13,353 bases of DNA from an uncultured Flammeovirgaceae bacterium (GCA_946886805.1 CAMPJM010000052.1:1-13353), one strand, 5' to 3'. Positions 1 to 8,232 are shown, counted from the first letter of the stretch. Notes: generated by a model not told the origin, from the letters alone. Numbers and translations are program-made.

Positions 1-1763
1 GAATAGTCGTATTCAATTGCCAGCCCATCATATATGCGGCCATCTTTATATGAAGCGCTACCTAAAAGTTCTCCGGTTACGTCATAAAATTCTGCCTTGC
101 CATTATAATCTATGCTGTATTGTAGATCCCCATCTACAAAATATTTTTTCTCTTTTGAAACAGCACCGTTCGAATAATGGGTTTCAATTTGAATGATATC
201 CTCATTAAATACTATCTCCACCCCATCTTTCTGAGGATACCTGGTAAATCGCCCTATTTCTTTCTCTTTCTTGTCAAAATAAGTAACACTTTCTTCATTA
301 TAATTGGGAGATTCTTCAATCATTTTCATTTTACCGTTTGAGTAAAAGAAAATTGTCTTGGCAGGATAACCATCTTCGCCAAAATACTCTACTCTTGATG
401 GAACGCCATTGACGAAGCTTTCAAATACCACTATATTCCCATCTTTGTATTCTGAGGTTCGGCTAAGGTGATACCCATCGAAAGCAATTTCTTTACCCGA
501 AAAAGGATAACCATCTTTGTACTCCAATTTGGAAATTACCTGGCCTGTAGTATCATAATATGTCGCTCCCTTTTCATAAGAAAATGTAGTTTGTATCTTG
601 TTATTAGGATAGAACATCTTTGAGCCAATCAATTTTCCTTCTTTATATAACTCCTCTTTTCTGCTATACTCTGTCCAGAAAGTGCCGTCATAAGGAAGCC
701 CGTCTTTATATAAACCCTTTCTGATTACCTTCCCGCTTTCATCAAAATAGCTGGCTACCCCATTCAATATCTCATTTTCATAGTAAATTTCGTTCTTCTT
801 TTTGCCGTTGGGGTAAAAGCTCGTGTGCCAACCGTGAAGTTTGCCATCTTCAAAAGTATATATTTCCTGGACCTGATCGGAGGGGCTGTAATAACTTCCA
901 AAATCATATTGTTTTCCAGAATAAGGTAAGGAGCTGCCGTAATCATCTTGCTGATAGATCAAAGAATCGATCAAAACCCCCTTATTGTTAAAATAAGCAG
1001 TTTTTGAAAGGATCTGTTCATCACCCTCTGTAAAATACTCTTCCATTTTTAATTCACCCGTAGTATAATAGTAGCTCTTTGGACTTTGAAGTTTACCATC
1101 CTCAAATTTCGAAATGCTCATTAGGCGCATAGGGTTAAAAAAATAAGTCACTTCTACCCCGTTTATAATCTCATTCTGTTGCGACTCCGAATAATTACCC
1201 GTTCCGATGAGCTCCCCGTCGACATTGTAGTAGCTTATCTCAATAGGGCAACAATCATTGTACTCAACTACAATTTTTGCTTTGCTTTCTTCTACTGGTA
1301 TTATTTCCCTCCGGATAAGCGTTCCATTTGCATAAGTGGCAATTCGATAATATCCGTATTCTGAAATTTCAGCTATTTCCCCACTTACTACCCCATATAC
1401 GTAGTTTGCTTTGGAAATAATATTTCCGGTCTCATCAAAAACCAATGCTTCTCCATGCGCCTTGCCAGCAATGTAATTGGTTGTTTGTTGTAGCGCGCCG
1501 CTTTTGTAATACCACTTTGCTAACCCATCAAAAGTATCCTCTTCTTTACTCAGCGACAGTGCCTCCATTTGCAATTCACCCGTGATATAATAATCTTTTA
1601 TGAGAAATCCATTTAATTTTGGCGTCGATGGCAGGCGATAAAAACTCGCATTGTCACGGGTGCTAACTTCCCAATATGCATTGTAATAAATGGTGTCATT
1701 TTGAGCCTGAGCAGATAAAAACAGGCATAAAATGGCAATAGAAGAAAATAGAATTTTTTTCAA
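1..1763 (-). CDS. Exported YwqK/MORN-like repeat protein, C-terminus cut by window edge
   Basis: The reading frame is open from 1763 to the left edge (587 codons, no stop), so only the N-terminal part is visible. The best start is TTG at 1763: no in-frame ATG lies between the upstream stop and the signal peptide, and a TAnnTTTG box lies about 40 bases upstream. Residues 1-20 form a signal peptide (MKKILFSS, hydrophobic core, SAQA then Q), predicting export. The rest is built from short repeats of about 20-40 residues with Tyr/Phe-x-(D/N)-G cores, such as YKDGLPYDG, YKDGYPFSG, YKDGRIYDG and FYPNGKKKNEIYYENE. This is the pattern of YwqK-type antitoxin-like and MORN-like beta-hairpin repeats in secreted Bacteroidota proteins. 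The family name does not give a function, and no enzymatic motif is visible. Family assignment is good; role and exact start are uncertain. Confidence 0.8.
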   Translation of the reverse strand, partial: MKKILFSSIAILCLFLSAQAQNDTIYYNAYWEVSTRDNASFYRLPSTPKLNGFLIKDYYITGELQMEALSLSKEEDTFDGLAKWYYKSGALQQTTNYIAGKAHGEALVFDETGNIISKANYVYGVVSGEIAEISEYGYYRIATYANGTLIRREIIPVEESKAKIVVEYNDCCPIEISYYNVDGELIGTGNYSESQQNEIINGVEVTYFFNPMRLMSISKFEDGKLQSPKSYYYTTGELKMEEYFTEGDEQILSKTAYFNNKGVLIDSLIYQQDDYGSSLPYSGKQYDFGSYYSPSDQVQEIYTFEDGKLHGWHTSFYPNGKKKNEIYYENEILNGVASYFDESGKVIRKGLYKDGLPYDGTFWTEYSRKEELYKEGKLIGSKMFYPNNKIQTTFSYEKGATYYDTTGQVISKLEYKDGYPFSGKEIAFDGYHLSRTSEYKDGNIVVFESFVNGVPSRVEYFGEDGYPAKTIFFYSNGKMKMIEESPNYNEESVTYFDKKEKEIGRFTRYPQKDGVEIVFNEDIIQIETHYSNGAVSKEKKYFVDGDLQYSIDYNGKAEFYDVTGELLGSASYKDGRIYDGLAIEYDY

Positions 1764-1801
1764 AATATTATGGAGTTGTTCAGTGAAACCTAAAATTTGT
1801 G

Positions 1802-1809
1802 CAAAGATA
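1802..1809 (-). promoter_or_regulatory. Putative Bacteroidota -7 promoter box (TAnnTTTG) for the repeat-protein gene
   Basis: On the minus strand the bases read TATCTTTG, an exact match to the TAnnTTTG -7 element. It lies about 40 bases before the TTG start at 1763, giving a leader of roughly 30 bases. I see no clear TTG -33 element at the usual distance. Confidence 0.5.
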
Positions 1810-1861
1810 TAAAAAAACTAAAATACTTTTATCCGATTTTGCCGCCACCCAGGGAAATGGG

Positions 1862-2092
1862 CAACAGGATATGCGGTATTCCAAGATGCTTCCCGGCAAC
1901 AAGTGCGGGGCTAGCCCTATCGTCATGACAAATCGAAGCTGGGCCGTATCTTTTTGTCATGCTGAGGCACGAAGCATCTTGGTCAGTTTCAACATAATTG
2001 AAGTTGGAGCTATATAATAGCTTCCCAAAAATGCTGCTGCTTGTAAGCGGCGCATTCATTGAGAACGACGATGTGTCCAAGATGACAAGACG
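1862..2092. repeat. Dispersed inverted-repeat element, copy 1
   Basis: Two modules occur here. Module A is 1862-1938 and module B is 1951-2053. Each has a diverged copy at 5032-5110 and 4912-5015 respectively. The 12-base sequence CCAAGATGCTTC (1881-1892) is the exact reverse complement of GAAGCATCTTGG (1971-1982), so 1881-1982 is bounded by perfect inverted repeats. The module order here is A-B followed by a fragment of A (CCAAGATG near 2077-2084). No transposase is present. The arrangement fits a REP- or MITE-like intergenic repeat. Short ORFs across it are chance open frames. Confidence 0.75.
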
Positions 2093-2132
2093 GATTAGAA
2101 ATTCCCGTAACAATGAAGTGGCATACTTCAAC

Positions 2133-2390
2133 CAACGCAAGCTGCTTCAGGAGATCGATTTAGTAAATCGATCAGAATTTGCAAAATTCTTCTGTACGCA
2201 AGCACAAGGGGCGGGTTGGAAAAGGCAGCATAATTAACATAAACAGTAAAGAAGCGATTTGAAAAATCGCTCTCCCGGCTACCCGTTAAATTCGCCCTTT
2301 CATATTGAAAATTGCCGTAACTATTAAATGCAAAACCTCGGCCAACGCAGGCTGCCTAGGGAGCCTCTTGCGACGGCAGCGATTTGCGTT
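2133..2390. repeat. Hairpin cluster downstream of the kinase gene
   Basis: This non-coding stretch contains three near-perfect hairpins. 2153-2173 has arms GATCGATTT/AAATCGATC, 2174-2190 has AGAATTT/AAATTCT, and 2253-2271 has AGCGATTT/AAATCGCT. Two share CGATTT/AAATCG arms. A degenerate direct repeat beginning CAACGCA occurs at about 2133 and 2343, the second reaching almost to the kinase stop codon. Read on the minus strand, the 2253-2271 hairpin is followed by TCTTT, so it could be a weak terminator for the kinase transcript. I see no gene between 1810 and 2390. Confidence 0.5.
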
Positions 2391-4550
2391 TTATTCACTC
2401 TTCGGAAAAAACAGGGAGAACTTTGTTCCTTCACTTAATTTTGACTCCACTTTGATATCCCCGCCTAATTTTTTCATGGTATCTTTTACGATATACAAAC
2501 CCAGCCCTGATCCCTGAGCAGTAGCTGTTGCCCGAAAGAACATTTCGAAAATCTTCTCTAAATAATTCTCGTCAATACCATTTCCATTGTCAACAATATC
2601 AATTTGTACAAAATCCCCCGTGTTTTGCGCTTTTACCTCGATAAAAAGGCTTTCCTTTTCATAATCATGGTATTTGATACTATTGGTTATTAAATTGCTC
2701 AACACAATCTTTACCCTGCGTGCATCAGAAGTAAAACTGGCATGTTTATTTATGTTTCTGATTAAACTTATCCTGTCTGCCCTGTCATAATATTTGAGGT
2801 CCCCGACAATATCATCAAGCATTTCATCCAAATTTATTTCTTCGCGGATAATTTCTTTCTTATTATTTGAAGAGTAATCCATTGTACTTTTGATGAAATC
2901 CTCAAGTTTATCTATACTCGTTCCCATCATGTTGAAGTATTCTTTTTGGCTAGCAGGATCTTCTTCTAATTTAGAAATATTTATCAAGCCTTTTAAGGAT
3001 TTCAAAGGGGCAACAAGGTCGTGGGAAGACCGATAAACAAAATTATCAAGCTCGGTATTCATAACCCTTAGATCTGAGTTTGCAATTTCAAGTTGTTCCC
3101 GTTGGTTTAATAGTTCTCTGGTCCTTCTTTGAATAATCTTCTCTAATTTTTTGTTTATGAGCGTCAGCCTTTTTGTTCTGAAGACGACTATATAGCCAAT
3201 TAAAAACAATACCAAGAGTACGGCAAAAATATAGGCTATGGTGGTTTTATACCAGCTTATGGGCAATTCAAGTTTTAGAGAGGCACTTTGCGATTCAATA
3301 CCATTATATCTGGCTTTTACATGAAATTCATAATCGCCCCCATCCAGATTTGTATATTCCTTTTTAACTTCTGACTTCCAACCAGACCAATTATGGTCGA
3401 AACCCTCGAGATAATAACTGTACTCCAGCTCCTGTTTATCAAAACCAGGTGTAGCAAAATGGAATATAACAGATCCCGAGAAATCAACCGGGGTAGAAAA
3501 AGAATTTGCTTCTTTAGATAAACCTATCGCTTGTTCGTTCAAAGTTAGTTGATTGATAAGAGTAGTGAATATTTCCTCATTGACCGCAGAATCACGAACT
3601 TTTAAATAATTCAAGCCCTGATCAGAGGTCATCCATAAATTACCTCGTTTGTCTATCAATAATTCACGTAGGTCGTTTCCCAATAAGCCATTATCTTTTG
3701 TGTAGGATTTGTATATTTCGCCCTGCTTATCTAAAATAAATAATCCGTCGAAAAAAGTAGCAACTGCATATAAACTATCTCTCCAAACCAAAACATGATA
3801 TATGCTTTTTGTTTGCAGTTGCTCCGATGCATCAAAATCCCATTTTTTTGTTTTATAGGAGACTGTATCAAGTTCGTAAATGCCGTTATCTGCTGTAACA
3901 ATTAAATTTTCCCTTCCTAAACCCTCGAGATATTGAAATGCCATATCATCTTTAAATTTAAATTGGGTATTGACATATTCTACAGAATCATGTCGAATTA
4001 TCCCAAGTCCGTCTTTTGAAGAAGCAAAAACTTTATTGTTAATTTTAAAAATGAAGGCATCATTTACAGGAATATTATAGACCCTTTCGCCATCAAATCT
4101 CAGGATATGATCGTAAGAGCCAAAATAAATATCATCGCCAAGAGAGATGATCTGCCAAATATCTGAGAGCTTTTCAGCATCGGGAAGCTTCAAAAGATCT
4201 CGCAAAGTGTTATACGAATAAAACCCGGTGCTGTCTTTTTCCAAAAACCCAAATTCATTACGCCCACCTACATAGATCTTACTCCCTTTTTTAAGTAAGG
4301 TATTTGCGGCAGAGAAATTTCGAATAGAAATTAATCGCCATTGACTCCCATCAAATTGAAGTACACCACTTTCATTTGCAAAAAAGACGACCCCTTGCTC
4401 ATCCTCTATGGCTGAATAGTTAAAGGCTGTTGCTTTATATGCTGCTGAAATATAATTTTTTATGATTACAGAATCTGGTTGAGCAACAGCTGGTAGAATA
4501 CAGGAATTTATAATAAGGCTAAACCAGAAAACTTTAAATATTCGAATCAT
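2391..4550 (-). CDS. Periplasmic-propeller sensor histidine kinase
   Basis: The 719-residue protein has a signal peptide at about 1-23 (ends PAVAQ). A beta-propeller-like sensor region follows (about 35-320), with a clear Reg_prop motif at 288-316 (NGLLGNDLRELL, then GNLWMTSDQGLNYL). A Y_Y_Y-type domain lies at about 350-430 (LEGFDHNWSGW, then YTNLDGGDYEFHVKA). One membrane helix is at about 436-457 and a coiled coil at 460-500. The HisKA phosphoacceptor is H510 in SSHDLVAPLK. The ATPase domain has its N box at 618-628 (SNLITNSIKYH), G1 box DNGNGID near 654-660, F box IFEMFFRA and G2 box GSGLGLYIVKD at 680-690, so all catalytic boxes are present. No receiver or DNA-binding domain is fused, unlike the longer hybrid regulators of Bacteroides, and no response regulator lies next to it. 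It probably autophosphorylates in response to a periplasmic or envelope signal; ligand and partner are unknown. Confidence 0.92.
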   Translation of the reverse strand: MIRIFKVFWFSLIINSCILPAVAQPDSVIIKNYISAAYKATAFNYSAIEDEQGVVFFANESGVLQFDGSQWRLISIRNFSAANTLLKKGSKIYVGGRNEFGFLEKDSTGFYSYNTLRDLLKLPDAEKLSDIWQIISLGDDIYFGSYDHILRFDGERVYNIPVNDAFIFKINNKVFASSKDGLGIIRHDSVEYVNTQFKFKDDMAFQYLEGLGRENLIVTADNGIYELDTVSYKTKKWDFDASEQLQTKSIYHVLVWRDSLYAVATFFDGLFILDKQGEIYKSYTKDNGLLGNDLRELLIDKRGNLWMTSDQGLNYLKVRDSAVNEEIFTTLINQLTLNEQAIGLSKEANSFSTPVDFSGSVIFHFATPGFDKQELEYSYYLEGFDHNWSGWKSEVKKEYTNLDGGDYEFHVKARYNGIESQSASLKLELPISWYKTTIAYIFAVLLVLFLIGYIVVFRTKRLTLINKKLEKIIQRRTRELLNQREQLEIANSDLRVMNTELDNFVYRSSHDLVAPLKSLKGLINISKLEEDPASQKEYFNMMGTSIDKLEDFIKSTMDYSSNNKKEIIREEINLDEMLDDIVGDLKYYDRADRISLIRNINKHASFTSDARRVKIVLSNLITNSIKYHDYEKESLFIEVKAQNTGDFVQIDIVDNGNGIDENYLEKIFEMFFRATATAQGSGLGLYIVKDTMKKLGGDIKVESKLSEGTKFSLFFPKSE

Positions 4551-4911
4551 TCACAGTTATTATTTTAAAATACCTATATACGTTAAAAATCCACGCAAGG
4601 CCTTTTCCGCCATAGATACTAAATAATCTTTATAAGTCACCATTTAACCGAAATTAAAAAAAATAAAATGACCAATTGTAAATGCGAGCGTCTTTAAAAT
4701 GTAAAATTAAAGATGCTATTGTGGCTTCAGATACCGACATTTTTAGTTTAGAAGGGTTATATTATCAATTTTTTTTTTGAAAGTTAATCATGATTTGACC
4801 AAAGATATTTCGGTAAAACGGACAGTACTCTTCATCTTCAGGAAAATCGTTTTTACGTTAAGTCTATCTGCTCGCTAACTTTCAAAAAGTTTTTTAATTT
4901 CGAAAGCCTAT
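4551..4911. other. AT-rich non-coding region upstream of the kinase gene
   Basis: I see no gene here. On the minus strand a weak promoter candidate for the kinase consists of TTG at 4675-4673 and TAATTTCG at 4656-4649, which has one mismatch to TAnnTTTG. It would give a leader of roughly 90 bases. Nothing else stands out. Confidence 0.35.
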
Positions 4912-5160
4912 TTTTTGTCATGCTGAGGAACGAAGCATCTTGGTTCGTTTCAATATATATAAAAGCCTGAGCATTATCAAAGCTTCCCAAAAATGCTACT
5001 GCTCGTAAGTTGCGCCTTTACAAGAAAAGGACAACAGGATAGTCGGGCATTCCAAGATGCTTCCCCGCAACATGTGCGGGGCAAGCCCTATCAGCAATGA
5101 CCAATCGAAGAATTGGCGCTTTGTTTTCTGTCATACTGGGGAACAGAATTTTTCTGCTTC
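4912..5160. repeat. Dispersed inverted-repeat element, copy 2
   Basis: This is a diverged copy of the element at 1862-2092 with the same two modules in the order B (4912-5015) then A (5032-5110), followed by a decayed start of B near 5126. GAAGCATCTTGG (4932-4943) and CCAAGATGCTTC (5052-5063) are the matching inverted 12-mers. Module A contains a strong hairpin, CCCCGCA/TGCGGGG, at about 5063-5081. Both modules run in the same direction as in copy 1, so the kinase gene lies between direct copies. The rest of the gap up to 5307 shows no gene and no convincing terminator for thrC. Confidence 0.75.
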
Positions 5161-5307
5161 TAATTTGGAGAAGCATTTGGAAAGCTCTTCACGCAAGTCT
5201 AAAGGCGATTTTCCTTGGTCCCCACTTCTATTAAAACGTACTATTTCCGATATTAGTCGGACGCCGGTAATTTAAAATAATATTCTTAAAGTAGGAAAGA
5301 CAAAAAA

Positions 5308-6615
5308 TCAGACTGCTACAACTTTTAGTAAGTACTCCTTAAATTCATTGAAATCAGCGGACATCCTTTGAGATTGACTAGGCTTATTTAATGCCTGCTT
5401 CAAAGGACCAGGTAATTCCACTTTATCTCCAATTAAAGGTTCTACAACTTCCCAGAATTTGGCAGGATGCGCCGTACCCAGAAAGACGCCCTGAACTTCA
5501 GATGACTCGTTTTGAAGATAATCCTTTAAGCCCTGGTAACCTATGGCACTGTGAGGGTCAATAATATACCCTTTCTGTTTGTATAAGGTAGTAATAATCT
5601 TGCGGACCTCTTCATCGGAATAGGATTTACCTACTATGCCCTTTTTAATATCTTCAAATCCACCGTTAAAAATGTCCAAAATACGTTCGAAATTGCTTGG
5701 ATTACCGACGTCCATAGCATTTGAAATGGTTCTTATGGATGTCCTCGGATTAAAACTTCCTGAAGTTAAATATTCGGGAACAACACAATTGGCATTTGTA
5801 GAAGCAATAAACTTGTGGACAGGAAGTCCCATTTTCTGTGCCAATAAACCGCCTAAAATATTACCAAAATTACCACTGGGAACTGAAAACACCAACGGCT
5901 TGGATTTATCTAATCTGCTATAGGCATAAAAGTAATAAAAGGACTGTGGGATGAGCCGGGCGATATTGATGGAATTAGCGGATGTCAATTCCATGACATC
6001 ATTTATTTCCTTATCAGCAAACGCCTGCTTTACCAATCTTTGGCAGTCATCAAAAGTACCTGCTATTTCCAGAGCGGTGATGTTATTGCCTAATGTTGTG
6101 AATTGCTTTTCCTGAACTTCACTGACTTTCCCTCCCGGGTATAAAATGGTTACCTGAATTCCGGGAATACCAAGAAAACCTTGCGCAACTGCACTACCGG
6201 TATCACCTGAGGTAGCCACCAGAATATGTACTTTCTCGCGTCGTTCGTCGATAAAATGTGCCATAAGCCTAGACATGAATCTGGCACCAAAATCTTTAAA
6301 GGCAAAGGTTGGTCCATGAAAAAGTTCTAGGGCGTGAATATTATCTTCTAGCTTCACCAAAGGAACATCAAAATTCACAGCATCATCAACTATTTTCCTT
6401 AGATCATCATCCCCGACAGCTCCTTGCAATATATTTTTACTTACTTCAAAGGCAATTTCCTGTAAAGACAGATTTTGAATATTGTCAAAAAACGATTTAG
6501 GCAATACCGGAATTGTATGTGGCATAAACAAACCACTATCGTCCGGTAATCCCTTAAAGATTGCTTCCTTTAAAGTAAAATTAGCTGTTGTGTTTTTTGT
6601 GCTATATAATTGCAT
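5308..6615 (-). CDS. thrC: Threonine synthase
   Basis: This PLP enzyme converts O-phosphohomoserine to threonine, the last step of threonine synthesis, in the cytoplasm. The 435-residue length matches the family (about 430). The N-terminus LYSTKNTTANFTLKEAIFKGLPDDSGLF is split here only by motif: LYSTKN and KGLPDDSGLFMP are typical of threonine synthase. The PLP lysine is K107 in FHGPTFAFKDFGARF. The ATSGDTGSAVA motif (134-144) and the phosphate-binding SVPSGNFGN loop (244-252) are intact. The ATG at 6615 is preceded by AAAGGA immediately upstream, an unusually close purine-rich site. It is the last gene of the thrA-thrB-thrC set, but a 262-base gap filled largely by a palindromic element separates it from thrB. 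I see no TAnnTTTG box in that gap, so cotranscription is likely. Confidence 0.96.
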   Translation of the reverse strand: MQLYSTKNTTANFTLKEAIFKGLPDDSGLFMPHTIPVLPKSFFDNIQNLSLQEIAFEVSKNILQGAVGDDDLRKIVDDAVNFDVPLVKLEDNIHALELFHGPTFAFKDFGARFMSRLMAHFIDERREKVHILVATSGDTGSAVAQGFLGIPGIQVTILYPGGKVSEVQEKQFTTLGNNITALEIAGTFDDCQRLVKQAFADKEINDVMELTSANSINIARLIPQSFYYFYAYSRLDKSKPLVFSVPSGNFGNILGGLLAQKMGLPVHKFIASTNANCVVPEYLTSGSFNPRTSIRTISNAMDVGNPSNFERILDIFNGGFEDIKKGIVGKSYSDEEVRKIITTLYKQKGYIIDPHSAIGYQGLKDYLQNESSEVQGVFLGTAHPAKFWEVVEPLIGDKVELPGPLKQALNKPSQSQRMSADFNEFKEYLLKVVAV

Positions 6616-6726
6616 TCCTTTAATATTTTAAAATCTTAATTGCCCAATTAAAATGAAATCGTGAAAAAATTGTCTTCTTCAATTAATTTCTTTGCGCCCT
6701 TTGCGTGAACCTATGTTTCTTAACCG

Positions 6727-6869
6727 ATTGTGTGAATTGAGTGATTCTGATAAAAATCATTGAAAATTAGCACTCTATTTAACCTCACCCTTGCCCTCTC
6801 CTAAAGCGAGAGGGTGTAAATGGCCTAATTTTCAATGATTTCTAATTGTTAATTTTAAGTTCACACAAT
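6727..6869. repeat. Nested palindromic element between thrB and thrC
   Basis: Three inverted repeats are nested around one centre. The outer arms are ATTGTGTGAA (6727-6736) and TTCACACAAT (6860-6869). The middle arms are 17 bases, perfect, at 6754-6770 and 6825-6841 (AAATCATTGAAAATTAG and its complement). The inner arms are CCCTCTC (6794-6800) and GAGAGGG (6808-6814). The centre contains a CTCACCCTTGCCCTCTCC type sequence resembling widespread intergenic repeats. The element starts eight bases after the thrB stop codon. No ORF is inside. It fits a MITE-like insertion that would fold in the thr mRNA. Confidence 0.75.
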
Positions 6870-6877
6870 GGGTTTTC

Positions 6878-7810
6878 CTATTCTAAAATTTTTGGACCTT
6901 CATCATTAATACCTGAAATATAAACCTCGCTCATAATATCCAAACGATGGAATACCTCGAACATTTTTTCACCCACTTTTTCGGCAGTTTCCTTATCAGG
7001 GCTCAAAGAAAAAATTGAAGGTCCCGAGCCGGAAATGCCGCAACCTAAAGCCCCGGTTTCCAGTGCCGCAGCTTTAATATCATCAAAACCCGGGATCAGT
7101 ATAGATCTGATAGGCTCAACAATTACGTCCTGCATAGACCTGCTAATTAGCGAAAAATCTCCCTGCATCAGTCCTGCTACCAAACCTGCTATATTTCCCC
7201 ACTGCCGAACGGCATCTTTCATTAGAACCTGCTTTTTCAAAATCTCTCGTGCATCTTTAGTAGCGATGGAAATTTGCGGATGAATGAGTGATACGTATAG
7301 TGGCTTTTTCACAGGAATGGGAATAACATCCAAAGGATCATAGCTCCTTATAAGCACCATCCCACCCAGTAAGGCTGGCGCAACATTGTCTGCATGTGCC
7401 GAACCACACGCCTGACGTTCCCCTTCCATGGCAAAAGATAGCAACTCAAGGCTCGAAAGCGGAGATCCCATCAAGGCGTTTGCAGCAAAAACGCCAGCAA
7501 CAGAACTAGCAGCACTGGAACCAAGCCCGCTTCCCAGTGGCATCTTCTTTTCTAAATAGATATCAAAGCCCTGCCCTGATTCAATATGGCTAAGGTAGCT
7601 GTTAATAGAAACACTTGCCGTGTTGAGCGTGGGGTCCAATGGCAACTTTCCCCCATCGCCTGAAATCTCGATAATCCGGACCTTTTCCAAATTATTAGGC
7701 TTTAGGATAATTTCGTCGCCGGGATTGGAAACAGCAAATCCAAGGACATCAAAACCACAAGTTACATTAGCGACTGTTGCCGATGCAAAAACTTTAATAT
7801 TATCTTTCAT
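6878..7810 (-). CDS. thrB: Homoserine kinase
   Basis: This GHMP-family kinase phosphorylates homoserine with ATP to give O-phosphohomoserine, the substrate of the adjacent thrC product. The 310-residue length equals that of the well-known E. coli enzyme. The early ATVANVTCGFDVLGFAV motif is typical of homoserine kinases. The ATP-binding GHMP motif PLGSGLGSSAASS is at 91-103, HADNVAPALLGG is at 139-150, and the C-terminal glycine-rich motif GCGISGSGPSIFSLS lies near 256-270. All motifs are intact. The ATG at 7810 begins MKDNIKVFASATVANVTCG, which aligns with the family start. It follows thrA on the same strand, separated by the small nucleotidyltransferase gene and a short AT-rich tandem repeat. 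Confidence 0.96.
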   Translation of the reverse strand: MKDNIKVFASATVANVTCGFDVLGFAVSNPGDEIILKPNNLEKVRIIEISGDGGKLPLDPTLNTASVSINSYLSHIESGQGFDIYLEKKMPLGSGLGSSAASSVAGVFAANALMGSPLSSLELLSFAMEGERQACGSAHADNVAPALLGGMVLIRSYDPLDVIPIPVKKPLYVSLIHPQISIATKDAREILKKQVLMKDAVRQWGNIAGLVAGLMQGDFSLISRSMQDVIVEPIRSILIPGFDDIKAAALETGALGCGISGSGPSIFSLSPDKETAEKVGEKMFEVFHRLDIMSEVYISGINDEGPKILE

Positions 7811-7819
7811 TGAAATTTA

Positions 7820-7861
7820 TTGAATGATAGAGTTATAAAATAGAATGATAGAATGATAGAA
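7820..7861. repeat. Short tandem repeat of GAATGATA upstream of thrB
   Basis: The plus strand has repeated GAATGATAGA units, two back-to-back at about 7843-7859 and a third near 7821, separated by an AT-rich piece. It lies in the 85-base gap between the nucleotidyltransferase gene and thrB. It may reflect slippage; no function can be read from it. Confidence 0.5.
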
Positions 7862-7895
7862 CGCACAGTCTCTTTTTGATCCTTTCATTTAATCC

Positions 7896-8207
7896 TTACA
7901 CCTTCTTTTTCGATATTCTCGTATAAGGTGTGATTTTATGCCTTCCGACCCAATCTCCTTTTGTGTAAATTAAAGGTGAAATTACTTCGCCTGTTTGTAA
8001 TTCTATTTCATAAAGTGCATCCATAAATTCTGTCTCAATATCAAAGGTAATTATCTCGGTATTAAGTAAAATCAACAAATCCCAATCAGATGAAATATTT
8101 GCACTTCCTCTTGCCTGAGAACCATACAAATAAACCTCAGAACCTGAAGAAGTTTTGCTTACCACATCAATAATCTTCCTAAGTATTTCTTCCCTTTTTT
8201 TTAACAT
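7896..8207 (-). CDS. MNT-type nucleotidyltransferase, C-terminus probably frameshifted
   Basis: The protein has 103 residues from ATG at 8207, beginning MLKKREEIL. A longer frame from 8279 would overlap the thrA end and adds non-family sequence, so the internal ATG is preferred. The core motif YGSQARGSANISSDWDLLILL (residues about 28-48) is the GSxxxG...DxD signature of the NTP_transf_2/MNT superfamily, whose members often pair with HEPN proteins as toxin-antitoxin systems. The visible end is ITPYTRISKKKV. If one base were restored near 7921-7924, the frame would read on as ENIEKEGVRIK and stop at 7885, which is the C-terminus expected for this family (ITPYYENI-KEG). A one-base deletion is the simplest explanation. 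No HEPN partner follows. It sits 25 bases after thrA, inside the threonine cluster, with no evident metabolic link. Confidence 0.78.
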   Translation of the reverse strand: MLKKREEILRKIIDVVSKTSSGSEVYLYGSQARGSANISSDWDLLILLNTEIITFDIETEFMDALYEIELQTGEVISPLIYTKGDWVGRHKITPYTRISKKKV

Positions 8208-8232
8208 GACTATATGATTACTGATATTCGAT

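Noticed and set aside
1829..2140. 103-codon minus-strand ORF and overlapping plus-strand ORFs
   Set aside because: They lie on the dispersed A/B repeat and share no family features; the matching copy at 4912-5160 does not preserve the frame.
5057..5275. 72-codon plus-strand ORF
   Set aside because: It is derived from repeat module A copy 2 and its translation is not protein-like.
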